Positions 50,669-58,447 of a stretch of 64,000 nucleotides of DNA are shown one piece after another. The position numbers and the translations under genes were made by a program. The DNA lies in contig NZ_JAGIPR010000003.1 in assembly GCF_017877355.1 (NCBI RefSeq), forward strand, positions 248,001 through 312,000, given 5' to 3'. A model generated the notes under the pieces. That model worked only from the letters and a program-made list of their open reading frames with translations, ran no database searches and was not told the origin of the DNA. The first letter of the stretch is position 1, and every line of letters begins with the position of its first letter. This DNA is from Chryseobacterium jejuense. Its GTDB lineage: Bacteria; Bacteroidota; Bacteroidia; Flavobacteriales; Weeksellaceae.

Positions 50669-53047
50669 TTAATTAGCTCTTGATTTTTCTTCGAATCTTA
50701 TATTTTTTCCAGCTCCTTTTACTTTCTTATTTCCAAAAGAATAATTGACACTCAGGTTCAGCCTTCTTTGGTCAAAGTAATTGTAAAACTCATTACGGTA
50801 ACCGGCATTGTAAGAATATCCTTCACTGGTTAATGTTTTGAACAGGTCATTTAATACGGCACTAATATTTAGCCTTTTATCAAAAAATGATGCTTTAATC
50901 CCCGGAGAAAAGTTCATTTGGGTTTTGATCTTTATATTAGAATATACATAAGGCAGGTCATGCCAGAAATTCACTAGTAAAGACCATGTTTTAGCCTTAT
51001 TAAGGCTTATTGTATTATATATAGTGTATGAAAATGAAGACAATTCAATTTTTTCTGCTTCAGGGATAATCGGTTTTGTGGATGCATAAGTTCCGGTTGC
51101 ACTTAATGATGTTTCCCATATGTTAAAGAAAGTCTCATTATAGGATAATTGTAACCCTATTTTATTTTCGTTATATGCATTTTCAAAAACATTGGTATAG
51201 ATACCATTCACAAGGCGGGCTATATTTGATAATCCGTTTTTATTATACTGATTATATAGCGTTGCGCTGAACTTATTTTTAAGCGTATAGGTGAGCTCAA
51301 CATTATCATTATAGGAAGGAGATAAAGTAGGAGTCCCTGTAAAATACATATAAGGATTGGTATACCATCTGAAAGGATTAAGCGTCTGAAAGCTTGGCCT
51401 TTCTATTCTTTTGGAATAGCTAAGAGAAAATACATGGTCATCACTAGGCTTATATCGTACATAAGCAGTAGGAAATAACCTGCCATATTTACCTTCCGTT
51501 ATATTTCCCTGTACTTCTGAATTGGTACCATTAAATTGAGTATACTCATATCTTAAACCTGCTTTTGCAGACCATTTTTCACTGAAATCTTTTTGATAGC
51601 TTAAATAAGCAGCATAATTATGCTCTTTATAATGAAAATTATTACTATTAGCAGGGTTTATAACATAGTCCGGACCTATAAGGTTGTAATATTCAACATT
51701 GGATTTATTATCAAATGATGTATATTTTACCCCTGTTTCAATATTTCCCCATTGATAAGGAAGGGTAAGATCTGCCTGTCCCGAATAAATGTTATAATTC
51801 ATATAACTGCTATTCCGAATTGTAGTTTCCTGTGCTGAAAAATTATTTAATGTATTAAAATCATTTATTTTATCAGGCGCATTGTTGAGGTAGTTGGCTG
51901 TTATGCTCAATTTTTTTCCTAAAGTATCTAATTTAAGATCATAATACGCATTTAAAGTATGCGTAGGTGTTTTCCAAACTTGCTTCTGGACGGTGCTTAA
52001 TGTAGAGTCCACAATCCCAAGGCGCTCATATCTGCTTGCTCCATCAGCATTCATAGTGCTGCGCTGCCTGTTAAAGTCGTAAATGATCCCTATATTTTGT
52101 TTAGCAGTAATCTTATAATCTAAACTGTAGTTAAAACCTACTATTTTTACTTCATCTTTTCTTACTTCATTAGTGTAGATGCTATTGTCTGACCCTATAA
52201 GACTTCTTGTTCCTTTAGGTCTTGCTGAATTATTATACTGACGAAGTTTCAGAGAGGTACTGATTTTCTTTGACTGATAATTCAATGTTAAACCTGATCC
52301 AAACCCATAATAACTGGTTTTCTGATAAGAGGCACTGGCATTTCCGCTCCAGCCCAGATTTGGATTTTTTTTCATGATGATATTAATCATTCCGCTGTTG
52401 CCCTGTGCTTCATATTTTGAAGGCGGAGTGGTAATCACTTCAATTTTAGAAATATCATCAGACCTCAGAGACTGTAAATAACCCGCTAATTCATTTTGTG
52501 AAAGATTGATCAATCGGTCATTAATCATAACCACTACATTCCCTTTTCCTACGATAGAAACATTTTCATTCTGAATTCTAATGAGCGGAGTGTTTCGTAA
52601 AGCGTCTAATCCCGTCATCCCCTGAGAGGCAATAGAATTTTCAACGTTATATACTAAACGATCAACTTTTCTTTCAATAAGTTTTTTGGATGACTTGATG
52701 TTTACGGCCTCTATTTTTATAGATGGATCTTCTGTAATTTGAATTTGACCTAAATCTACACTAGACTGAAGGTTAATTTTCTTTTCAAGATATTTTTTAC
52801 CGAGATATTCAGTAATCAGAATATAATCACCTTTTTCGCCTTTAAGGGAAAAGTTACCTGAACTGTCAGTTAATCCATTTACTACTAATGTTTTATCAGT
52901 GTTTTGTAATTTGATTTGAACAAATTGAAGCGGCTGCTTATTAGAGTCTGTGATCTTACCTGTAACAGAGAATTCCTGAGCAAATACAACGCCACTACTT
53001 AAAAGTGTAAGTACAGTTAAAGGAGAAGTAAATTTACTTAGTATCAT
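50669..53047 (-). CDS. TonB-dependent outer-membrane receptor at head of lanthipeptide cluster
   Basis: The 792-residue protein has a signal peptide (cleaved after V-F-A-Q, about residue 24), a carboxypeptidase-like N-terminal domain (25-105; V-T-G-K-I-T-D-S-N-K-Q-P-L), a plug region (about 125-230; G-L-D-A-L-R-N-T-P, V-V-M-I-N-D-R-L, I-E-V-I-T-T-P-P-S-K-Y-E-A-Q) and a 22-strand barrel-like remainder with alternating polar/aromatic strands. No S-L-C or SusD partner lies nearby, so it is not a glycan-import pair. Same orientation, 81 bases before the precursor gene, suggests uptake or release of the peptide or immunity; this is inferred. Confidence 0.87.
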   Translation of the reverse strand: MILSKFTSPLTVLTLLSSGVVFAQEFSVTGKITDSNKQPLQFVQIKLQNTDKTLVVNGLTDSSGNFSLKGEKGDYILITEYLGKKYLEKKINLQSSVDLGQIQITEDPSIKIEAVNIKSSKKLIERKVDRLVYNVENSIASQGMTGLDALRNTPLIRIQNENVSIVGKGNVVVMINDRLINLSQNELAGYLQSLRSDDISKIEVITTPPSKYEAQGNSGMINIIMKKNPNLGWSGNASASYQKTSYYGFGSGLTLNYQSKKISTSLKLRQYNNSARPKGTRSLIGSDNSIYTNEVRKDEVKIVGFNYSLDYKITAKQNIGIIYDFNRQRSTMNADGASRYERLGIVDSTLSTVQKQVWKTPTHTLNAYYDLKLDTLGKKLSITANYLNNAPDKINDFNTLNNFSAQETTIRNSSYMNYNIYSGQADLTLPYQWGNIETGVKYTSFDNKSNVEYYNLIGPDYVINPANSNNFHYKEHNYAAYLSYQKDFSEKWSAKAGLRYEYTQFNGTNSEVQGNITEGKYGRLFPTAYVRYKPSDDHVFSLSYSKRIERPSFQTLNPFRWYTNPYMYFTGTPTLSPSYNDNVELTYTLKNKFSATLYNQYNKNGLSNIARLVNGIYTNVFENAYNENKIGLQLSYNETFFNIWETSLSATGTYASTKPIIPEAEKIELSSFSYTIYNTISLNKAKTWSLLVNFWHDLPYVYSNIKIKTQMNFSPGIKASFFDKRLNISAVLNDLFKTLTSEGYSYNAGYRNEFYNYFDQRRLNLSVNYSFGNKKVKGAGKNIRFEEKSRAN

Positions 53048-53616
53048 GTTATTAGTTTGGTTTGGAGTGGTTATTATTCCCTTCCAAAGGAAATAAATTT
53101 TTATTAACTAGCCAAATTCTAAAATGAATAAAGTAATTATTTTTTAGTTTTTCACTTAATAATATAAGCTTAATGTACTGTTTTTCAGTTTTTTATAATG
53201 ATCGTATTTTTTTTCAAAAAAAATCATTTTTCTTGTTTTTAGAATAAAAAAAAGCTAATTATATCTCCAATTTGTGAAATTATGTTAAATAAATAAGCGT
53301 TATTTATGCAGAATTATTACTTAATTATGACAATTATATGAAAACATGATGAAGGAGCTCTTGTCGTTTTTAGATAATCTGTAATCTATTTTAGAAGAAA
53401 TCCAGGATAAAATTATTCCTCTTTCATCAACAACAAAAAAGATAGTATGGTTTAGAAGTCTGTGAAAGTTATAATCTGGAAGAAAGATAAGGGAAGGAGA
53501 CAATGAATACTGTTTCTATCTAAAAAGTTAGCCACTAATACATGAATAAAGAAAAAAATGTGCATTAGTGGCCAAAAATATCTGTGCAGATCTGAGAAAA
53601 TCTGTGGTTAGAAAAA
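53048..53616. other. Intergenic stretch upstream of lanthipeptide cluster
   Basis: A 569-base AT-rich gap. On the minus strand a promoter with TTTG and TTCCTTTG (53085-53116) is placed before the receptor gene. Near the right end, an inverted repeat gccactaat / attagtggc (53531-53539 and 53564-53572) forms a hairpin. A 60-codon frame within it has no support and is not called. Confidence 0.5.
53085..53116 (-). promoter_or_regulatory. Possible promoter of the lanthipeptide cluster
   Basis: On the minus strand TTTG (complement of 53113-53116) and TTCCTTTG (complement of 53085-53092) are 20 bases apart; the -7 box has one mismatch. It lies 38 bases before the receptor ATG. Confidence 0.4.
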
Positions 53617-54750
53617 TTAGTTTTCTTCCGCCTTTAATTTATTCACCAAAGGATTGGCATACATTGCCAGAAAATATTCTTTAGAAACAGGATCAGACGG
53701 ATCTATACGCATCTCTAATCTTCGGATAAACAATTGTTTCTCCTGCTCTGTATATTGAGAAGAGTAGGTGTCTGTATTGTTGATCAGATCGTAGGCTATA
53801 TATTTCGTAGGCCAAAGCTTGTAATTTTGAATGATAGAATCATCAATCAACTGTACAATAGCCTGTAACTGCTTGTTTTTATTCTCAATCGTAGCGGCAA
53901 TATGATCCAGTTCGGTATCAATAACATCACCAGCATGTATATGAATTCTTTTCTTTTGTCCTAAAATTCCGCTGAGTATCGTGGTAAAATCTTCGTTTTT
54001 TCCTTTAACGTATTCTTCATCTCTATGCTGTGCCAGCAGTTGAGGCATTTTTAAGGAATCTGTAGGATCATATTCATAAGAGATGGAGATAGGAACGATC
54101 TTTAATGTTTTAAAATAATCTATTAGAGATTGGTCGCCGGCTGCCATAGCTGACATTTTTAAAACTCCTTGCTGGGTAGCATCATTTCCGTCTTTAGCAC
54201 GGCCTTCACGCTGGGCAATCCATACAGAGCGGTTTTCCTGAAGCAGCTGTTCCTTAATATATTCAGACATAACCTGTGAACTTGTAAGCTGATCACGAAG
54301 GGAAAGCCCCCTTTGAACTAAAAAGTTACGGTTCAGTTTAGCCAGTACATTCAGAAAGCTTCTTTTTACAAGATTATCACCAATGGCTGAAGCCGTCATA
54401 ATATGGCTGCTTTCCAACAGAACCAGGTTAAGGAGTGAAGTATCCAGCACAATGTCCCTGTGATTCGAAATATAAAGGTAGGGTGTATTCTTATCAAGCT
54501 TATCAAAACCTGAAGTCGTTAATCCCTCAGAACTTTTGGCAAGTATCTGACGAACGGCATACGCCACAAACTGATGCTGAAAATCACTAATAGAATGGAC
54601 ATTTTTAAACTGTTCCAGCCAAATCTGCTCATCCACACCGGGAAAAGTAAAGTTCATCAGTGCTTTCATCATCGGATCACGGGCTATACTCTGTAATCTT
54701 TCGTTCACTTCATGATCATAGAAATACCGGATTTCATCAAACTTCGACAT
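53617..54750 (-). CDS. 1-acyl-glycerol-3-phosphate acyltransferase-like protein
   Basis: The 377-residue protein carries the acyltransferase motif N-H-R-D-I-V-L-D (H-x4-D, about residue 97) and the substrate motif W-I-A-Q-R-E-G-R (about 178). These are the glycerol-3-phosphate/lysophosphatidate acyltransferase signatures (PlsC-like). No strong membrane helix is seen, so peripheral attachment is likely. It makes or remodels phospholipid by acylating a lyso-lipid. It is longer than plain PlsC (about 240), with an added N-terminal 60 residues and a helical C-terminal part. It stands alone. Confidence 0.88.
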   Translation of the reverse strand: MSKFDEIRYFYDHEVNERLQSIARDPMMKALMNFTFPGVDEQIWLEQFKNVHSISDFQHQFVAYAVRQILAKSSEGLTTSGFDKLDKNTPYLYISNHRDIVLDTSLLNLVLLESSHIMTASAIGDNLVKRSFLNVLAKLNRNFLVQRGLSLRDQLTSSQVMSEYIKEQLLQENRSVWIAQREGRAKDGNDATQQGVLKMSAMAAGDQSLIDYFKTLKIVPISISYEYDPTDSLKMPQLLAQHRDEEYVKGKNEDFTTILSGILGQKKRIHIHAGDVIDTELDHIAATIENKNKQLQAIVQLIDDSIIQNYKLWPTKYIAYDLINNTDTYSSQYTEQEKQLFIRRLEMRIDPSDPVSKEYFLAMYANPLVNKLKAEEN

Positions 54751-54904
54751 GGGCTTATTTAAAAATTAAAACTTTTTGCAAAAGAACGAAAATTTATCTG
54801 GGGATAGGGTATAAAGGGTGTTAAAGTATTATGATGGGCGTAGGAATTAGAGAAATCATCTGGTGAACTGAAGTAGGTCTACCATTTGTTCCACTATATT
54901 TAAT

Positions 54905-55082
54905 CCACAAAAGTCACAAAAGCTTTTATTTAAAACACATTAGTCCACTTAAGTAAGTTTAGAAGTATCCTGTATAATAAGTTCACATAAGAAGAAAATC
55001 AAAGATTTTCAAAACCTTAAGTGTACTTCTTATGCGTAAAGTTTGTCACTTGAAATAACTTAAGTGTTTAATTCTTTTGTGG
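54905..55082. repeat. Nested inverted-repeat element A
   Basis: Outer arms ccacaaaag (54905-54913) and cttttgtgg (55074-55082) pair; inner arms cacttaagt (54946-54954) and acttaagtg (55058-55066) pair. The core gaaaatcaaagattttc (54994-55010), itself a perfect hairpin, is shared exactly with element B. Confidence 0.65.
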
Positions 55083-55211
55083 TTAAACCATTAAGGGTTT
55101 TAAGTTATTAAGAAAAGTTAAGATGAAAATCAAAGATTTTCTTTAGACCGACCCTTAAAGCAAAGCTCTTCTTAATACTCTTATATCCTTAATTTTTTCT
55201 TAATGGTTTAA
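55083..55211. repeat. Inverted-repeat element B (13-bp terminal repeats)
   Basis: Perfect 13-bp ends: ttaaaccattaag (55083-55095) and cttaatggtttaa (55199-55211). Core gaaaatcaaagattttc at 55125-55141, exact match to element A. Abuts A directly. MITE-like layout with no coding content. Confidence 0.75.
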
Positions 55212-55289
55212 GATGAAATATCAAATATGAAAGGTATAAATTTATGAGGTATACGGATATATAAAAACGGATTTAAAAAGAAGATTTTA

Positions 55290-56459
55290 TTACAGATCTT
55301 TTATTATGTCATCAGGAGCTTCTAAAACCTTCATAATAAATGTTTTCATAAACAATTTGAAGTTTCCGTTTTTAATATCAACCCAAAATTCCGCATTATG
55401 ATCTATGTTGCTGTACTGTAAAAAATATAGAGGCCATAAGTGGGACGTCCTAAATTTGATTCCCAAATGATTTCGCAGGTCTTCGAAATATACTTTGTCC
55501 TTATTCTGATCCATAAAAGCAGGTGTTTTTGCCAAGCCATAAATAACGCCGCTTTCTTCATAATTAAACCTAACATATACATTTTTGAAAACGGAAATCC
55601 CGAATTGATGATATTGCTCGTTATAGATAACCATCATGTTTAATTCTTCTGATAATTCATCAGCAAGTTGAAACATTTGCTGGTCAGCCAGGCTTTTCAT
55701 GTCTTGCTTAATAGAATGCAAAGTATTGGATACTTTAAAAGCAGTTTCTATATTATCTTCGGTTTCAGTAATAAAATGGTTCAGCGACCCTGGATCTAAA
55801 TTTTCTTTTCCCATATAATTTTCAATAAGTTGACTTTCGAAATCCATCAGAAAACAACGCACCCTTTCATTTTCTGTATTTTTAATAAATTCTTTTAAAA
55901 GAGGAATAATATCATCCTCATAGTTTATTAAATGTAAAAGTCCTGTTTCTATAAGAGTTTCAACTTCTTTACCTGCGCTGTATCCTGTTAATTCTTTGGA
56001 TTTTGGAGCTAAATAGAGAAGTTGGTAATGGTGAGTACTGATGTATTGTAAATATTTTAAATAATCCTGAACCTGGTTTTCCTGATCCCGTGTCCATGGA
56101 TAAATTTTATTTTCAATTCCCAGAATACTTGATTGATCCTGATTTTTTAAAACAATATCCACTCTTCTGTTTGCGAAAGTGGGATCTTCTAAAATTACCT
56201 GCACTTTTGTCGGATTATCATAAGGGAAATGGAGTCCTAATTCTTCTTTAAACAATTTCAAATAAATATCTCCCTGCCCATGACCTTCATTAGGATCTAG
56301 GAAAAATGCCAATATTTCAGAGACTTTATTTTCGTTCCAGTGCAGGAACTTCATTGCATTAAATTGAGTAGCAAGCTTTTTAGAATATCTTTTTTCATAT
56401 TCAATCTCAAATTTAGAACGTGCCTGAATCTCCCTGAAAAAAGAAATGTAATTTTTCAT
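55290..56459 (-). CDS. PD-(D/E)XK superfamily nuclease (PDDEXK_4-like)
   Basis: The 389-residue protein has a nuclease core in its N-terminal third: E49 region (E-I-L-A-F-F-L-D-P-N-E-G-H-G), Asp101 in R-R-V-D-I-V-L and E116-x-K118 in G-I-E-N-K-I, followed by Q-V-Q-D-Y-L-K-Y-L. This order (E, D, ExK, then Q-x3-Y) is that of PD-(D/E)XK nucleases of the PDDEXK_4 type, often found in defence regions. The C-terminal 200 residues are not recognised. It ends only 11 bases after the FokI-like gene in the same direction, so they are likely co-expressed. Confidence 0.82.
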   Translation of the reverse strand: MKNYISFFREIQARSKFEIEYEKRYSKKLATQFNAMKFLHWNENKVSEILAFFLDPNEGHGQGDIYLKLFKEELGLHFPYDNPTKVQVILEDPTFANRRVDIVLKNQDQSSILGIENKIYPWTRDQENQVQDYLKYLQYISTHHYQLLYLAPKSKELTGYSAGKEVETLIETGLLHLINYEDDIIPLLKEFIKNTENERVRCFLMDFESQLIENYMGKENLDPGSLNHFITETEDNIETAFKVSNTLHSIKQDMKSLADQQMFQLADELSEELNMMVIYNEQYHQFGISVFKNVYVRFNYEESGVIYGLAKTPAFMDQNKDKVYFEDLRNHLGIKFRTSHLWPLYFLQYSNIDHNAEFWVDIKNGNFKLFMKTFIMKVLEAPDDIIKDL

Positions 56460-56470
56460 ACCTCGATCTA

Positions 56471-57808
56471 TTAAACATCATCAAGTTTCCCAATAATATC
56501 TTTGGCTTCAATCGGATTTCCCAAGCTAATCAAGGTTTCAATAACTGAAGACGTTGAAATCCTATTTTTGGTTTTATAAGCCAATAAGTATAAAAGAGCT
56601 TCTGAGGTAAGTAATATAAATCTCTTAATATCTGTATTCCAGGTGATTTCATTAATGAAACTGTCGAAATTTGATTTAAATGAATTACTGACAATGATAA
56701 ATCCAAATTTCTTGTACCTGTCTTTTTGTAAATTGGGAATAATCCTGTTGATATATTCTTTAATAGCTCTATCATCAAGTCCAAGTGTATATCCGTTTGA
56801 ATAGGCTTTTGCATCCATTAAAAATGCAGTATCATCTTCACTGTGCTTAATGATGGCATCTGGATTTCTTCCGGATCCCTGGCCAAGTATATCTACCTCG
56901 AAATCTAACTGTTTAAATATTTCGCTCACTAACTTTTCATAAGCACTTCCTTTTGAAGAAGAAGATTTTTCACTATCATTTCCCAGCTCAATGAGCTTTG
57001 CTACTTTTGGGATTAAATAATCTGACAAATCAAAAGAAGCATTTACTGTAATTATATTTTCTTCTTCTATTTTTAAGACTTCAGTTTTTTCTTTCTTTAA
57101 TTTTGCCGGAGATTGTTTATTAGGATTCCCTTTGAAATTCCAAAAAGCGTGTTCGGCAGACCAGTTATTAATGGGTTTCCCAGAATAGGCTGTTAGAAGT
57201 TGCTTTATTTCTTCATTTAAAGAATAGAAATATTTATAAGCTTCAATCTGACTCTCTGTTTCATCCCAAATATCTAATTCTCTATAAGAGTTAATTAAAG
57301 AAGTATACAAAATGGGCCATTTTTGATAGTCTTGAATCTGCCAAAAGTAAGATAGAAAATAAGCAGTGGACCCTGGATTGGGAGCTTTTCTTTTGTCTTT
57401 AGCCTTTGAATAAATACTTTGGCTATATTTTTCCAAAGAAGCAATTTTGGACAGTCCATCTTCTAAACTCATAGGTTCAGCAATGGTTTTTTTGATGAGA
57501 TGTGCTAATTCTTTAATGTTAGATTCGCTATTTTTTACTAGCTGATTGAAGAACATTTGTCCCTTTGTGGCAGTAAATCCCCAGAGATTATTTCTCTTAT
57601 TGAAGCTGTCTACATTGGTTTTAAATTCATAAATATTGATTGTATCAGCTTGAAAATCGTTTATAAATTTTTTGAGCTCAACAATTGCTGTAAGCCTTTC
57701 CTCATCAATATTAGGAAGTTCATTCCCTTTGGTATCATGAATTTTTTGATTAACAATGTAATTGTCCCAAATTTTTTGGATGTCTTGTGTCTTTTGTTTT
57801 GAAATCAT
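56471..57808 (-). CDS. FokI-type cleavage domain protein, orphan restriction endonuclease-like
   Basis: The 445-residue protein has an unrecognised helical N-terminal region (1-280). The C-terminal third (about 285-420) looks strikingly like the FokI cleavage domain: N-P-D-A-I-I with Asp317, then M-D-A-K-A-Y-S-N-G-Y with Asp332 and Lys334 (FokI has P-D-G...D-T-K-A-Y-S-G-G-Y), then F-G-F-I-I-V-S-N-S-F-K matching F-L-F-V-S-G-H-F-K. The catalytic D...DxK is complete. No methyltransferase is adjacent, unlike a true type IIS system. The N-terminus would hold the target-recognition part. Confidence 0.85.
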   Translation of the reverse strand: MISKQKTQDIQKIWDNYIVNQKIHDTKGNELPNIDEERLTAIVELKKFINDFQADTINIYEFKTNVDSFNKRNNLWGFTATKGQMFFNQLVKNSESNIKELAHLIKKTIAEPMSLEDGLSKIASLEKYSQSIYSKAKDKRKAPNPGSTAYFLSYFWQIQDYQKWPILYTSLINSYRELDIWDETESQIEAYKYFYSLNEEIKQLLTAYSGKPINNWSAEHAFWNFKGNPNKQSPAKLKKEKTEVLKIEEENIITVNASFDLSDYLIPKVAKLIELGNDSEKSSSSKGSAYEKLVSEIFKQLDFEVDILGQGSGRNPDAIIKHSEDDTAFLMDAKAYSNGYTLGLDDRAIKEYINRIIPNLQKDRYKKFGFIIVSNSFKSNFDSFINEITWNTDIKRFILLTSEALLYLLAYKTKNRISTSSVIETLISLGNPIEAKDIIGKLDDV

Positions 57809-58033
57809 GGGTTATTAAAACTTTATATTTTTATTCTAGAAATAGAATTAATTCAGTTTTTGATAATTAGCTTATATCGAACGGATACCATTCTCTAGCC
57901 AATTTGTTTACTGTTGGCAATGTTAAGAAAATCTTTAGTTTTTTCCTATAGTAAAACATAAAATATAACAAAAGCAACCATTAAAAGAGCTTAGGTATTT
58001 GTAGTATTTCAATACCCCTCTGAAGATATTTTT

Positions 58034-58404
58034 GAACGGTTTCCAGGTTCTTCATGGAAGCATTGGCTCTTGATCTTGGGGACGACTGGAACCAGAAGAA
58101 AGTTTCTCTGCTGGAACAGAAAGAAATTATTGAAGACCCTTTACTGAAAAGAATTTCTGAAGTATTGAAAATTCCGGTGGAAGCGTTTCAGAATTTTGAT
58201 GAGGAGCAGGCGGTGAATATTATTTCTAATACGTTTATAGCCAGTGATAATGCTACAGGTTTTATGTATAATCATCATTCTACATTTAAACCAATAGATA
58301 AAATTGTAGAATTATATGATGAAAAGATAGAACTTTATGAAAGGATGCTGAAGGAGAAGGGTGAAATGATGGGGAGGCTGGAGAAGTTGATTGAGAATAG
58401 ATAA
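58034..58404 (+). pseudogene. 5'-truncated XRE-type regulator
   Basis: From the ATG at 58054 a 116-residue frame reads E-A-L-A-L-D-L-G-D-D-W-N-Q-K-K-V-S-L-L-E-Q-K-E, which looks like the second half of an XRE HTH, then a helical C-terminal region (V-E-A-F-Q-N-F-D-E-E-Q, K-I-E-L-Y-E-R-M-L-K-E-K). The first HTH helix is missing. The bases just upstream (58034-58053) translate in another frame as E-R-F-..., hinting at a lost, frame-shifted N-terminus, and an in-frame stop lies at 58033. I judge it a broken regulator; a short functional form from this ATG cannot be excluded. Confidence 0.5.
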
Positions 58405-58417
58405 TTTGTTTAATATA

Positions 58418-58447
58418 AAAAAGGTTCAGCACACGCTGAACCTTTTT
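58418..58447. terminator. Bidirectional terminator
   Basis: A perfect 13-bp stem (aaaaaggttcagc / gctgaaccttttt) with loop acac. It ends at the stop codon of the helicase fusion gene on the minus strand and follows the XRE remnant on the plus strand. Confidence 0.85.

Larger units (their letters stand above)
54751..55289. other. Intergenic stretch with two nested-hairpin elements
   Basis: A 539-base gap whose larger part consists of the inverted-repeat elements at 54905-55082 and 55083-55211. Nothing coding. Confidence 0.7.

Noticed and set aside
53321..53503. 60-codon minus-strand frame in the gap upstream of the lanthipeptide cluster
   Set aside because: No start context, no signal or domain, and surrounded by hairpin-rich DNA.
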